A DNA stretch of 64,000 nucleotides from Phalacrocorax aristotelis (GCF_949628215.1 NC_134277.1:26301179-26365178), one strand, 5' to 3'; positions 25,201 through 64,000 are shown, numbered from the stretch's first letter. Notes: generated from the sequence alone by a model not told the origin. Program-made: numbers and translations.

Positions 25201-26319
25201 GGAAGGAGAAGCGAGAGGTAGTGGCAAGCTGCAGAAGCTAGCCCGGCAACCAGATTTCCGTTTTGCTAACACATAAGGCAGAACACCAAGCTTTCCAGCA
25301 GATGAACTAGAATTAGTAACTCTGGGGGAAATCTTGCCTTTAAAGAATGTGCAGTTTCCCCACAGTTGCATTTCAGGGACTGGCTCTTACTGCGGTGCAC
25401 AGCAGTGTAACCTTTGAGTAGTAGCTTTAATTTTGCTCGAAGTCTGGATTTCACATATGGAGCATTTTCAGGCGAATTGTCTTTGCCATCAGACAAGTGA
25501 GCCTCTTATCAGGCCGTTATTTTCCCCTCTGAAAATAAACGTCTTCCTGGAAGCTAGCGATCCAAAGCAGTATTTTCTGCTGAAACAGGAACAGAGCCTT
25601 GTATCATTTCTGCTTGGAGTACATGCTCAAGCCAAAATGAATGAAGCTCAAGCAAAACCCAAACTATTCTGGTTTTCAAACAGAGGCAAATTTTCAGTGT
25701 AAATATTACTTGGCAAATTATTTCCGAGCATGCAACTGGAGCAGCCCATATAAACACGCAGAGCATGCTTCCTTGGGAAAGCTGCCAGTCACAGCACCGC
25801 CGGTATCCCACCCTCCGCGTTACTTCGTCTGTGCTAAATTGTTAACCGGACACTTCAAAATTCTCAAAGACGGACCGATGGTTAAATCCCGATTGCTCGG
25901 AGGACTTACTCTCTTCTCTATTAAGTCAAAGCAAAGCTTGTTCTCACTTGTGCCCAAATTGAGGATGCCCTGGAAGAGAAGGCATTAAATGTTAAACGAC
26001 ACGGCTGCACGAGGAGGAAAGCGCCCCCCGCGGTCTCACCCAGCGGGGCTCTGCGAGCCCACCGGAGCCACCCCGCCGCCCGGCGGGCCCGGCAGCTTCC
26101 CGGCACGGGGGGAGCCCCGCGCCCGGCCGCTCCCCGCACCTGCGGATTCAGCTCCCGATCGAAAGGGTCGGCCGCGTAGCGGGCAAAGCCCGCATCCAGC
26201 AGCCCCGGGGCGCCGCCGGCGATGCGGGCGCCGCGGGCCGAGAGGGCCGAGGCCGGTGGGGCCGGGGGCGCCGGGGCAGCCCCGGCAGGCAGGGAGCCGC
26301 CGCCGCCGCCGCCGCTCAT
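13261..26319 (-). CDS. ACCS: ACC-synthase-like PLP-dependent aminotransferase-fold enzyme, 14 coding exons, 488 aa
   Basis: Exons, first to last: 26140-26319, 25910-25969, 24405-24475, 23518-23587, 23125-23191, 21476-21573, 20722-20799, 17967-18067, 16665-16751, 15408-15453, 14684-14825, 14449-14591, 14136-14289, 13261-13430. All have GT donors and AG acceptors, phases match, and the 1467-nt frame is unbroken. The fold-type I PLP signature is complete: P-Y-Y-G (157-160), N-P-H-N-P-L-G (219-225, Asn222), M-D-E-I-Y (Asp250 and Tyr253), the Schiff-base lysine in S-K-D-F-G-M-S-G (Lys286), and the carboxylate-binding arginine in P-G-W-F-R (Arg420). Length fits the vertebrate ACCS family (human about 501). 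Human ACCS is reported not to make ACC but to deaminate vinylglycine, so the true substrate is open. The N-terminus (1-60) is Gly/Ala/Pro-rich and low complexity. By my reading identity to mammalian ACCS is only about half and the location differs, so it may be a distinct paralogue. The start at 26319 was chosen because it opens the conserved exon 1; an in-frame ATG further upstream at 26667 is less likely. Confidence 0.9.
13465..13680 (+). mobile_element. CR1 LINE 3' tail in ACCS-like intron 13
   Basis: Diverged plus-strand CR1 3' region: the F-H-H-E-type segment, W-F-L-R-E-A-like patch, a G-L-L-x-A-G-S-C-T-G-type end and a degraded tail. No intact 3' octamer repeats. It is antisense to the host gene. 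Confidence 0.65.
15491..16802. repeat. Duplicated block 2, copy inside the ACCS-like gene
   Basis: Near-identical to 6688-8602 apart from lacking the 600-bp LTR. It contains exon 9 of the ACCS-like gene with intron sequence on both sides; its left end lies only about 40 bp from exon 10. Since the block holds an exon required for the conserved fold, this is the parental copy, or the one favoured by conversion. Confidence 0.93.
17060..17577 (+). mobile_element. CR1 LINE 3' fragment in ACCS-like intron 8
   Basis: Plus-strand CR1 3' end, from the [12 protein letters not shown]-like ORF2 terminus through the 3' UTR to AATGATTCTATGAT. By eye over 90% identical to 27630-28143 and 47695-48060, so the three belong to one fairly young subfamily. 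Antisense to the gene. Confidence 0.92.
18068..20721. other. ACCS-like intron 7
   Basis: Intron of about 2.65 kb. AT-rich, no recognised element. Short open frames at 19423-19617 (minus) and 20035-20259 (plus) show nothing family-like. Confidence 0.6.
22281..22820 (-). other. Long unexplained open frame in ACCS-like intron 5
   Basis: A 179-codon minus-strand frame with many Trp, Gly and charged residues, in a locally GC-rich, pyrimidine-biased tract (CT-rich on plus) between exons 6 and 5. The plus strand is also open over 105 codons in the same tract, as expected from biased composition. No domain recognised. It could be part of an old retroelement or a chance frame. Confidence 0.25.
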
Positions 26320-26780
26320 CCTCCACCGCAGGCACCGGGAGCTGCTGCGCCCCGCCCGCCCCAGGCCCCGCAGGGGTCGGGCCGAACCCCGCCGCGCCCC
26401 GCCCCGCGGCGAGGGAAGGGGTCCCCCCTCTGCCGCGGTCTGCTCGGGGAGGGGCAGCCGCCCGGGCGTTTTTCCGGCGGCTGCCCGCCACCGCTGGCTC
26501 GGACAGACGGACTGCCCCCCGGTGCTCCGCTGCTCCCGCGTTGCCCAGGGCGGCGCAGGCGGCGCGGGGCTCCCGCAGCAGCTGCCCGCTCGCCGGCAGC
26601 GAGGCTTCCACCTTAGACCTACCGCTGCCTCTCGGGGACGCGGCTCGGCCAGCGGGGTCCGCAGCACCGGGAGAGCCGCTCGGGAGGGACGGCGGGGTCC
26701 GCTCGCCCGGGCGCGGGAACGGCAGAGCCGCGGCAGCGGGTGCTGGTGTCTGGGGAGCCCGCGTTATTTTCTCCCCAGGA
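26040..26780 (-). promoter_or_regulatory. CpG island and promoter of the ACCS-like gene
   Basis: A sharply bounded GC-rich, CpG-dense segment that covers exon 1, the start of intron 1 and about 450 bp upstream, surrounded by AT-rich DNA. This is typical of a broadly expressed TATA-less vertebrate promoter. Long open frames on both strands here come from the composition and are not separate genes. Confidence 0.8.
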
Positions 26781-27074
26781 CCCACAGAAAAGCAAGTTTC
26801 AATACACTGACCTCAAGTGTTTCTTTCTATGTCATAAACTCTGACTTTTAATTCGGGACATGTAGAAAATTAGCAAGTTTTTAATTCCTGGCAGAATGGG
26901 CATTAGCAAATGGGGTAAGGGGTCACTCTCGGCAAACACTAAAACTGTCACGCACCAAAAAGCTCCTGTTGTAGCTTTTTGGTATCTAAACAAGGTAATA
27001 ATTATGTAATTATTTAAAAAGTGGTTTGGCAATATACATGCATCAAGCAGGAAAAAAAAAAAAAAGGAGAGTTT

Positions 27075-28143
27075 ACCACTTCTGGAAGAAGGGGCAGGCA
27101 ACTCAAGAAGAGAGCAGGGATCTCATTAGGTCTTCCAGAGAGAAAATTAAAAGGGCGAAAGCCCATCTAGCATGGGTTCATGAAAGGCAGGTCCTGCCTG
27201 ACCAGCCTGATCTCCTTCTATGACCAGGTGACCCTCCTGGTGGGTGAGGGAAAGGCTGTGGATGTTATCTACCTGGACTTTAGCAAAGCCTTTGACACTG
27301 TCTCCCACAGCACCCTCCTAGAGAAGCTGGTGGCTCGTGGCTTGGAATGGTATACTCTTTGCTGGGTAAAATACTGGCTGGATGGCCGAGCCCGGAGAGT
27401 TGTGGTGAACGGAGCTAAATCCAGTTGGTGGCCGGTCATGAGTGGGATTCCCCAGGGCTCAGTTTTGGGGTCAGTCTTGTTTAATAACTTTATCAGTTAT
27501 CTGGACGAGGAGATCGAGTGCACCCTCAGTAAGTTTGAAGATGACACTAAGTTGGGCAGGAGTGTTGATCTGCTTGAGGGTAGGAAGTCTTGAGGTCAGG
27601 AAGGCTTGATCTGCTTCAGGTGAGGCCACACCTCAAATACTGGGTGCAGTTTTGGGAGCCTCAGTACAAGAGAGACATTGAGGTGCTGGAGAGTGTCTAG
27701 AGAAAGGCAACGAAGCTGGTGAAGGGTCTGGAGAGCAGGTCTTCTGAGGAGCAGTTGAGGGAACTGGGGTTGTATAGTCTGCAGAAGAGGAGGCTGAGGG
27801 GAGACCTTATCACTCTCTACCACTACCTGAAAGGAGGTTGTAGTGAGGTGGGTGTTGGTCTCTTCTCCCAAGTAACAAGCAATAGGACGAGAGGAAATGT
27901 CTTCAAGTTGCATCAGGGGAGGTTTAGGTTGGATATTAGGAAAACTTTCTTTACTGAAAGAGTGGTCAGGCATTGGAACAGGCTGCCCAGAGAGGTGGTG
28001 GAGTCACCGTTCCTGGTGGTGTTCAAAAAAACATGTGGATGTGGCACCTGGGGACATGGTTTAGGAGGCATGGTGGTGTTGGGTTGCTGGTCGGACTTGA
28101 TGATCTCAGAGGTCTTTTCCAAACTTAATGATTCTATGATTGT
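27075..28143 (+). mobile_element. CR1 LINE with internal deletions
   Basis: Plus-strand CR1 in the ACCS-like/PEX1 intergenic region. It has an ORF2 start piece (F-W-K-K-G-Q-A-T-Q-E-E), an abrupt jump to the RT core ([14 protein letters not shown] near 27257-27300, G-I-P-Q-G-S-V-L-G near 27446-27472), a second jump near 27590, and then the ORF2 end and 3' UTR to AATGATTCTATGATTGT. In the remnant of the RT catalytic box, F-A-D-D has become F-E-D-D. The element is dead. Confidence 0.92.
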
Positions 28144-31100
28144 ATTAAAGTAATATATTTTATTAAGAAATAATTTTATTACTGTTTCCTGAAACTTGGC
28201 AATAATTAGAGAAATGGAGATCAGCATTGAATCTGAAGGATCCAAATACCTTCCTAATAGAAAAATGACACAAACCCGACAGGATGGCTTTAATCCTAGC
28301 TGTGTTTATGCTGGAATTTCATAATACGTCATTGACAGGATTTTGTGGATGGTTTCAAATATTTCACTTTTTATTCTACAAAGCTGCTGATCCCTGGAGG
28401 TAAGGGGAATTACCCAACAGCTGTATGACCTTAGTAGTTTCTGATGTACCAAAATCTAGTGCCAGCGTCCCCTTATCCACTGTGTCATAGCTGTGCCTAA
28501 ATTGGGTAATGATCATTACTGCAGAATCTTAAGAGCTGTTTTTGTGTAAACAATGAAGAAAGAGGTCATCTGTTTGCACCTAGGAGTCCCTAACTGAATT
28601 TTCCTAAGACATCATTCTTCATGAAATCATTTCAACTAATGCAAGCTGTTAAGGACTTTTGGAGACTGGTGTGTGACAGCACTGCTAAGAGATGCAAAAT
28701 CTGCCCTGGTTATCTAGTAGCAGCTGATATGACACTGCTGCTGTACAACATTACAGTAAGGCCGCATACTTGGGAGTCTTAAAAAAGCCCCAGCAGCTGC
28801 TAGAGGATATGGAGGAAGAATTTTCACACTTCGTTTCTATTAGTCTGACTTACACTTGTGACCTGAATACCAGTAAACTGATTTAGCATCTCTTTACCAA
28901 CCTCTATCTGAGCACTCGAAAGTATTTTATCCTAGATTTGTCTGCTGCGTCACTGGAACGGCACACCAAACCTCAGCCAACAGATCTTCATTCCAGTGTA
29001 CCTATGACAGATTTTTACCATTTGGCCTATTTTAGTAACGGGAAAAGTAAAGCAATTGAGCCTTAAAGCAAGATTTGTACCATTCCAATCGTATTGTGCC
29101 TATGGTAATCAAAGAGAGGAAAAATCTGGTATGACTTGCTAAAAAACTAGATCAGACTGTAGAACTAATGTCTCAAAATTTGTACCTGAGACAAAACTGG
29201 GTATTAGTTAATAAATGCTAAACTTTTAGAGTATTACAATGCTTGCACTGAGGTCAAACACATTATCGTTGTGATAGAGTTGCCAGGTCCCTTGTGCTTC
29301 TGAAGCAAAATATTTCACTTAACCCACACTTACACCTGGTGCCAAGGTCAGGCTAACAGATGGCCCATTTTTAAGAGAGGGCATATTAAGTGCAAGGGAG
29401 GCTCTACAAACCCCTGTAACAAAATGCACTGAAGGCGTGCGATTTGGAAGACCTCTGCCAAACCACCTCAGTTCCCCTGGCTGAGGTTCTCGAGTGGCAG
29501 CTGTAAATGGGTTATTCTCAAATGATGCATGTGAGAGAGTGAGGTGAATTCCTACCTGTCAATTGATGTTGACAAATTGTAGTCTGGTCTCCCATCTTCA
29601 TTCCATAGGGTTAATGCTGCAAATACCAGCCTAACTCATGCAAGAAATTTTGTTCTGCTTCTGGTCTCTTCCAAGTTCCTGCATTGCTTACGATCTTATG
29701 ATTGCTATCTTAACTCCCTGGAAAGCAGGCTTCACTCCCACCTTACTGTATGAGCTTAGGAGGTATTAAATAATGAACAGTCAGATCCTCATGCAACAAT
29801 ACAGCGTGTATGTGTTTTACTATTTTCATAATAACTAGGAGTTATGAAATAAATTAGGCAAAAAGTAAAATGATAAATTAGGTATATCGTGTGAAAAAAT
29901 TAAATTCATACAATGCTTTTGCTTTGAAATTATATTTTTAAAGTTTTGTTTGCTTTTGGGCTGAAGAAGTTTACTTTGCTTCTTTAATGCCAGAAGAGGG
30001 GAAAGGAGAAACTCCCTGTATGGCATCAAATGTAGATTGGTCCACACAAAATTTAGACTTGTTTGGGTGAACTAAAAGCCAAAGTACTTTTCAAATCTAA
30101 TGTAAATAATAAAATTTGTGTGTTTTGACCAGGCTTCTAACTGTTGTGCTTAAAATATTGTAAGAGTTCTAGCTGGTGATGTCCATTGTGAAACATAAGG
30201 CTAATGTAATCTATGCCTCAGCAGACATTGCTTATCTTTTAATTTAATTTCAAATGAGTTAGGAAATATCTTCTATTTTGTCTCTTTGGTAATGGAACAA
30301 AGTCTGATCCCTTAAGAAGTAGAAGTTATACAATAAATACCTTGGGAAATTTTTACTGTACAACAGAAATTCTGTTTCCCAATCACAAATGTGACTTACA
30401 GCAGAACAGCATTAACAGTAACGAGACCGAACACACTGGATGGTATTCAATGTCCTCAATTCTTGGAAAAGCAAGTCTGACCGATGTTGATTATTAGGAA
30501 TTACCAAATTCCCTCACCATTCAGACATACAAGCCTTCCAGTAGAGTTAATTGCACTGATTAAATCAGCATTTAGCAGAATTGATCCACTACCTCATTTT
30601 TTTCCAGAAACTTTCCAGTCATCAGCAGGCTTAATCCAGAATTGTGGATCACATGAAAACAGGTACATTTTTTCAAGGCAGTATTTGAAAAATTTGCAGC
30701 TACACAGCTGTAAGAAGATAGCTTCAAACATAAATCGCGTTTAGAGTAAAAGCTGCCTAAATATTTTTAAGAAAAATTATAGGATAATTGAATAAATGGG
30801 AACTGGGTTCCTGTTAACAATGTGAAATAACCCCTTGCATGTTAGAAACAGGGTAAGTGTTTACATCTATATTTAGCACTGGTTTCTTCAGAAGTCCCTC
30901 GTCTACAGGGAAAGACTGGTTGGCAATTGAGAAACGGTCAGTGACAGCTGACAATGTTAGTGACAACAGGATTGAAAGAAAAGCTACTCCAGGTTATCAA
31001 CCTTTTCTAGGGGCTGTAATATATCCCCAGAAAAACTGTCATCAGTATCACTTAAAGGCGGTAGGAATGACAGATGAGCTAGCAGGGAGGCACCGAATTT

Positions 31101-33584
31101 GACCGCCCTTAGGCTGCTGGTTCACACGGAGTTTACTTGGTCCTTGGCTTGATGGAGGAGACTGGAAAAAAGAGGACACAAGGCTCAAACATGGCAGCTG
31201 CCGTTTGGCTGCCCGTGATATCTTCCGGAGCCACTGCAGCTACATCCCTGCTGCCCCGCAGAACGTGAAACAAACCTTGTCATTGGTCCCTTTTCACTCT
31301 TGGCGCACTACTTAATGCTGGGCCTTGTGAAAGAGCCTCCACAGGCCAGCTGCTGTTCCCTGCACAATGCTTGCATAGAAGGGATTGTCCCCCGTTTCGC
31401 TATAGGCTTTATGCGGCCTGTACGTTGGACTTCTGTGCCTGTGTAACAGATCTGATCCAGGCTTCATATAGATAGTCTACTATCTTTTAAGATATAATTC
31501 AGAATGTAACTGAAGATCATCTAACAGCAGCTAGTTATTAATAGTGACTTACTTTCTTGGATCAAATGATAGGACCGGCAGCAATAGCCAAGGTTATCTA
31601 TACAGAGGGGTGCGCGTACATGTATATATACACACGCACGCACTGCCCCCCGAGTTAGTTCAGCACACTGGTGAAATTCCTTGCATGTAGACAGGAAGAG
31701 CGCAGACTTGGACAGCAGATTTGGAACCTTCCTGTTTTTTAAGAACACTTTCCATCACAGTATAGTATCTAATTCTGGTTGAGGACTGATAGGACCTTGA
31801 CATACAGCCTAACGCACGCATGCTTTCCTTTTTAACTTTACAGTATAATACTTGGCATTGTAGTATTCTAATTAAATTATTCCATGTGTAAAGATAATTC
31901 CACAGGTTATTGTACTGTCTTTGTTTTAATTACGATTGGCCTCTGACTGGTCCTTTCAGATTTAAATATCAGCACATTTTGAGATTATCATTACTAGGAG
32001 GGCTAAGTCATCTCCATTTTTAACGAGTCTGGTACATCCATTATCTAGATGTAAGTTAAAGAACAGATGCTACTACTAATTTGGGCTAATCTGGATGCTT
32101 TTGTCATAGTTGAAGACTTCTTTACCAAACAGAAAAGCTGTACATTGCGGTTCATTACTTTAAACAATTTTGGCAAGGGAAAAGCTAGACCGCTTTACAG
32201 GAGCACTAGTTATAGAGAAGAACCTTTGACTGAAAAATCATCAAGCCAGTAGATGGAAGAATAAGGGAAAAGCTCAGAGAAACTATAGGAACTAATCAGT
32301 GAAATTAACTGGTCTGAAGTTTCAAATGTGAGTATTTGAATAGAAGATAATACATTTCCTTAGGTTAAAGATGAAACTATCTGAAGTTCAAGGCAGAGAA
32401 AAACATATTTTGAATGAGCTCAAAACGTCACTGGATGAAAAATCACTTGAAAAAAACGTGACAAGAAACTGATAAACAAATTACATCCTGAAGGCCAGAA
32501 ATGCCCAAAATTAATTACTGGACCTTGAAAAGGAAATAAAAAAGTTTTTGGGTTTTGACACAAAACCAAAGCAGAGTAGCTACTTAAGGCTGGCCAGCTG
32601 CTGCACTTTGTTAACAACATCCACGTTTTTTGCCCCTCTTCCATTAAATTTCTTCAGTGTACCTTACATTACACCACATTATAAATGTGGGTTACCATGG
32701 AGCACCCGACAGGGAATGACTTGCTCCTTTGCAGCAAATTGCTTATCTGTTCAACCCCTATTCATACTCACCTCCACAGCCATTTAAAACAAGGTCAACA
32801 AGGAAAGAAATTACACCATTATGTAAGAAAGATGAACTCAAGGTTAGAGGTAAACTAGGATGTGGCTCTAAGGCTGAACAAACATATATCCACTTCTGAA
32901 AAATAAGTATGATGTGAATGGAGTGGTATTGACAATAGTAGAGCTTGGTAGTAATGCAATAAGGATTTTCAGTTTCAAAACCTACTGCAGCAAGAGTTAA
33001 GCATGAGTAAAAAGCAATAGCTCAGCATAAATAAGAAAATCAGGGGTATTAACCGCTACGAGCTAAGACTTGCAGCATATACAGGCTTCACCTGTACTGG
33101 GCTGCAAGAATAAACATACAAATCATACATTCGTTGGGTTACTTGCTGGCACTGGGAATAGGCACTACAGTACAGGCCAGAAGTAAACAATATAATCATA
33201 CGGTCAATATGATGTGTTCTTCTAAGTACTGACATAGCGTGATACATTTCATTGAACGAAATATCAAATTGGAATATGTAGTGGGACAATACAATCAAGT
33301 GTTTAGGGGTGGCTTGAGGCAGGCTGCTGCTACTGATGCACCCAAGGAGATGATCAGAGGAAGCCGTGACACATTATCTGATCACAGAAAGGGTAATAAT
33401 GCCCACTGGCCCAAAGCAATACGGATGTGAAAAAGCACATAACAGCTGTGAAAGACCCCCAGAAAATAAAAATTAGTGTTTTCTAATTACCTCAGGAAAG
33501 TAAATAGTAGGGAAGGAAGATTAGTGAAAAACCAGTCAAGCAAAACCCCCCCACTATTGGCAAAACGTTGTGAAAAGGTGGCAC

Positions 33585-33720
33585 AGACACATGGGAAACA
33601 TCTCTAGCTTTCTTCCTTTCCTGCCCCTTCCTTTTCTCCCCTTCTGTTCAAGCCCTGCTTATCTGTGTACCAGCCGAGGAAGGCAACTCTTTACCAATCT
33701 TCATGTAAGGCAGCAGTTGT
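33585..33720 (+). repeat. Short repeat, copy 1 of 2 near the PEX1 3' end
   Basis: Shares a core (CTTTCCTGCCCCTTCCTT) and flanking sequence, including a T-A-C-C-A-G-C-C-G-A-G-G-A-A-G segment, with 34755-34885. Similarity is about 75-80% by eye over 130 bp. Probably two copies of an old dispersed element of unknown family. Confidence 0.6.
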
Positions 33721-34048
33721 AAATAATTTGAGGATGTAACATTATAAAGCTTCCAGTCAGAGATGTTTTTGAACAGTTTCCAAGAGGAAAAGATGGGGAT
33801 AAGAAGACACAGTTGTTGTGAAATGCAACTTGATATTCTTCTGAATAATAAACAGTGGCAGAAAACAAGATACAATTATCTTGGTTTGTCTTTTTTTTTT
33901 TTTTTCTCTCTAGTTGTTCTGGAAGTATTAGACCAGTTGCCTCCCAATAAACATCTGAAGTACCACCCTTCTCTAACACCTCTCCAAAGCCCATTAGAGA
34001 ATGGCTTTATAGAATTTTTAAAAAACATTTCCACTATTAGATATTTCA

Positions 34049-34054
34049 GTTTAT
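34049..34054 (-). terminator. Candidate PEX1 polyadenylation signal
   Basis: TTTATT on plus reads AATAAA on minus, 332 bases after the PEX1 stop codon. It is the nearest canonical hexamer I found downstream; no transcript evidence. Confidence 0.4.
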
Positions 34055-34385
34055 TCAAACAGAATCTGTTTGTTGTGAGGAAAGAAACAGGGATAGGAAA
34101 TCATTATTACGTTCTGGCAACTGTATTGATAAAAAGCAAAATTTAATTTTTTTTTGTGATAAACAACTGGACAGAACGTAACCAATGTTCTCTCAAAAAT
34201 TTAATATCATTCTGAAGGAAGACAATTTTCTTCAAAATAAAATGTGACAATTTTACAGCATGTAAGTTTAAAAGAAACTTAGCTTCAACTGCTGCATTAA
34301 TAAATCCATATGAATATAAATATCTGATTTAATCACATTTGTAATTTCCAGTTACAGTTTAGCAATTACAAGCAAATACAAGTTC

Positions 34386-62281
<27,896 letters not shown>

Positions 62282-62628
62282 GCCAGCGGACGGCCCGGCC
62301 CCGCAGCACGGCGCCGCCGCGCCACCGTCCCGCCCCGCCGCAGCGGGGAGCCGCCTACCCGGAGGGGGGCGGGTGGGCCAGGCCTTCCCGAAATTCCCCG
62401 TCACCCCCGAGACAATGGTATAACCCACCGCCGGCCAATGCGGGCGCGGCATATACCTATTCCCTACCCTGATTGGCTTTTCTATCGAGGGCCTCGGCTC
62501 CTTCTGTCTGGCTTATGGCTGCGGTCGATTTCCTCCTCAGTGGGAGCCAATGAGAACTCTGTTTGTTGCCTGATTGGCTGTTCTCTCGGCAAGCAACTAG
62601 CGCTGCCTACGCGGCGGGCGGTGGGAAG
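62282..62628. promoter_or_regulatory. Bidirectional CpG-island promoter of PEX1 and RBM48
   Basis: The two start codons are 348 bp apart, pointing away from each other, in a CpG-rich island that spans about 61.85-63.05 kb. Four NF-Y type boxes occur in 143 bp: CCAAT 62435-62439, ATTGG 62472-62476, CCAAT 62547-62551, ATTGG 62573-62577, i.e. two convergent pairs. An AAGATGGCGGC motif (YY1-like) overlaps the RBM48 start codon at 62626-62636. No convincing TATA box. The arrangement fits shared housekeeping control. Confidence 0.85.
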
Positions 62629-62751
62629 ATGGCGGCCTCCAGCAGTAGCGGCGGCAGCGGACTGGGCGGTGCCTGTAAGCACCACGCGCAGCTGGGCGTC
62701 TGCGAGTCGCGCGCAAAGTACCGGGAGGGACGGAGGCCGCGCGCTGTGAAG
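62629..62751 (+). CDS. RBM48: RBM48 exon 1 (gene continues beyond the window)
   Basis: The first coding exon, 41 codons, starts at ATG 62629 and ends at donor AAG|GTGGGT. The residues C-E-S-R-A-K-Y-R-E-G-R-R-P-R-A-V-K match the strongly conserved start of RNA-binding motif protein 48, just before its RRM domain, which would be in the next exons. RBM48 partners with ARMC7 and takes part in U12-type (minor) intron splicing. The gene is head-to-head with PEX1, the same arrangement as in mammals. The first 14 residues are Ser/Gly-rich and poorly conserved. No second exon lies in the remaining 1.25 kb. Confidence 0.93.
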
Positions 62752-63077
62752 GTGGGTCTGGCCAGGGCCCGATGGGGGCGGCCGGGTGCCGCGGGTCTGA
62801 CCCCGCAGGGCCCGGGCGGGGCGGCCCCGCTGCCGGTTCCGGAACGCCGCGTCCGCAGCGCTGCGGCGGGCTGCAGCCGGCCGACCCGCGGCCTTTCGGG
62901 GAGCGGGAGCGGGAGCTCAGCGGCTGAGCTCCCTCCCCGCCTTCCTGTGGCAGCAGCCGCGTCGCCGCCTGGGGTTTTTTTTTAGCCCCGGACCCCGCTC
63001 TGGGTGTTTCCCGGCTCTGCTCGCTGCTGAGGCGCACCGGGGCCCGGGCTCAGCTGGGCAGTGTATTACTGGAATAT

Positions 63078-63850
63078 CTCATAGAATCATACAGTGTCCT
63101 GAGTTGGAAGGGGTCTACAAGGATCACTGAGTCCAACTCCTGTCCCTGCACAGGACAATCCCAAAATTCACACCACATCTCTGAGGGCATTGTCCAAGTG
63201 CTTCTTGAATATTGTCGGGCTTGGCACCATGACCGCCTCCCTGGGGAGCCTGTTCCAGTGCTCCACCACCCTCTGGGTGAAGAACCTTTTCCTAATATCC
63301 AACCTAAACGTCCCCTGGCACATCTTCCTGCCACTCCCTTGGGTCCTGTCATCAGAGAGAACAGACCAGCGCCTGCCCCACCTCTTCCCCTTGTGAGGAA
63401 GCTGCAGACCACAATGACCCTGCTCTTCTCCAGGCTGAAGTGACATTAGTCTGCTCCTCTAAACCCTTCACCAACTTTGTGGCCCTTCTCTGGACACTCT
63501 CTAGTAGCTTTATATCCTTAACATACTGAGGTGCCAAAACGGCACACAGCACTTGAGGTGAGGCCCAGAGCGGAGTGGGACAGTCCCCTCCCTCGACCGG
63601 CTGCAATACAGTGCTTGATGCACCCCAGGACATGGTCGGCCCTCTTGGCTCCTGTTTAGCTTGCCATTGACCAGAACCCCCAGGTCCCTCGCTGCAGAGC
63701 TGCTCTCCAGCCTCTTGTTCCCCAGTCTGTATGAACATCCAGAGTTGCTGTGCTCCAGGTGTAAAATCTGGCACTTGCCCTTGTTAAACTTCATAGGGTT
63801 GGTGACTGCCCAAGCTGGAGTTGGCTCTGGTAAATCTAGTAACTCCAACG
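63078..63850 (-). mobile_element. CR1 LINE 3' fragment in RBM48 intron 1
   Basis: The minus-strand CR1 3' end starts at ATAGAATCATACAG on plus (reverse of the ATTCTATGA tail) and runs back into ORF2, where residues like R-L-E-S-S-S-A-A-R-D-L-G-V-L-V are readable near 63650-63710. A different subfamily from the plus-strand copies. Antisense to RBM48; several frameshifts. Confidence 0.93.
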
Positions 63851-64000
63851 TTGCACTTTGTAAATTAATTGCTTAGAAACGCATGTAGTGCAAGGAGCTC
63901 ATTCTGTGCAAGATATAAGCCCAACGATTAAGAGCAGTGCAAGGAAACTTGTAGAGCTGAACGTTACCATCCCTAGCTGCCACACAGTTGGGTACCCAAT

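Larger units (their letters stand above)
28144..34385. other. Intergenic region between the ACCS-like gene and PEX1
   Basis: About 6 kb of AT-rich DNA downstream of PEX1 and upstream of the ACCS-like promoter. No exon-like or repeat-family signal was recognised apart from the short repeat at 33585-33720 and A/T runs. The proximal part (34049-34385) should be the PEX1 3' UTR. Confidence 0.6.

Noticed and set aside
26320-26667. In-frame upstream ATG extending the ACCS-like protein by 116 residues
   Set aside because: The extension lies in the CpG island, is low complexity (Arg, Ala, Gly, Pro) and is open on the other strand too. The ATG at 26319 has a purine at -3 and gives the expected family length.
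25921-26851. Several 200-270 codon open frames on both strands
   Set aside because: They arise from the stop-poor GC-rich CpG island around ACCS-like exon 1.
63050-63848. Minus- and plus-strand frames in RBM48 intron 1
   Set aside because: They are pieces of a CR1 element and its antisense.

Overview
The window is nuclear DNA from a bird. CR1 LINE fragments ending in the typical ATTCTATGA 3' repeats are scattered through it, genes are multi-exon with GT-AG introns, promoters are CpG islands, and the two main protein genes read through as vertebrate proteins. The PEX1/RBM48 head-to-head pair matches the block on human 7q21. I cannot name the species.

Right part (34.4-64 kb): a complete 24-exon PEX1 gene on the minus strand. 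Splicing by GT-AG and phase gives an uninterrupted 1293-residue protein. Its start codon lies 348 bp from the start of RBM48, which is on the plus strand; only RBM48 exon 1 is inside the window. The gap is a CpG-rich bidirectional promoter with four CCAAT/ATTGG boxes. PEX1 is one of the two AAA+ ATPases that pull the PEX5 import receptor out of the peroxisome membrane. RBM48 works in splicing of minor introns.

Middle part (13.3-26.3 kb): a complete 14-exon minus-strand gene for a 488-residue ACC-synthase-like PLP enzyme (ACCS family), with its own CpG-island promoter at 26.0-26.8 kb. About 8 kb of intergenic DNA, with one 1.1-kb CR1, separates it from the PEX1 3' end. In mammals ACCS is not next to PEX1, so this may be a separate paralogue.

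Left part (1-13.3 kb): a mosaic of duplicated blocks, endogenous retrovirus debris, CR1 copies and a solo LTR. One block (6.69-8.60 kb) is about 99% identical to part of the ACCS-like gene (15.49-16.80 kb). It carries an extra, identical, splice-competent copy of exon 9, stranded downstream of the gene's stop codon. The block also shows an LTR insertion with a 5-bp target duplication, absent from the gene copy. A second block (1-605 against 9821-11748) begins with 189 identical bases and then becomes clearly diverged. Between them lies an unrecognised, frame-broken, coding-like stretch (8.7-9.5 kb, minus).

The introns are otherwise mostly unremarkable AT-rich sequence with CR1 tails and one likely hAT-type element. 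I saw no RNA genes, CRISPR or bacterial features.
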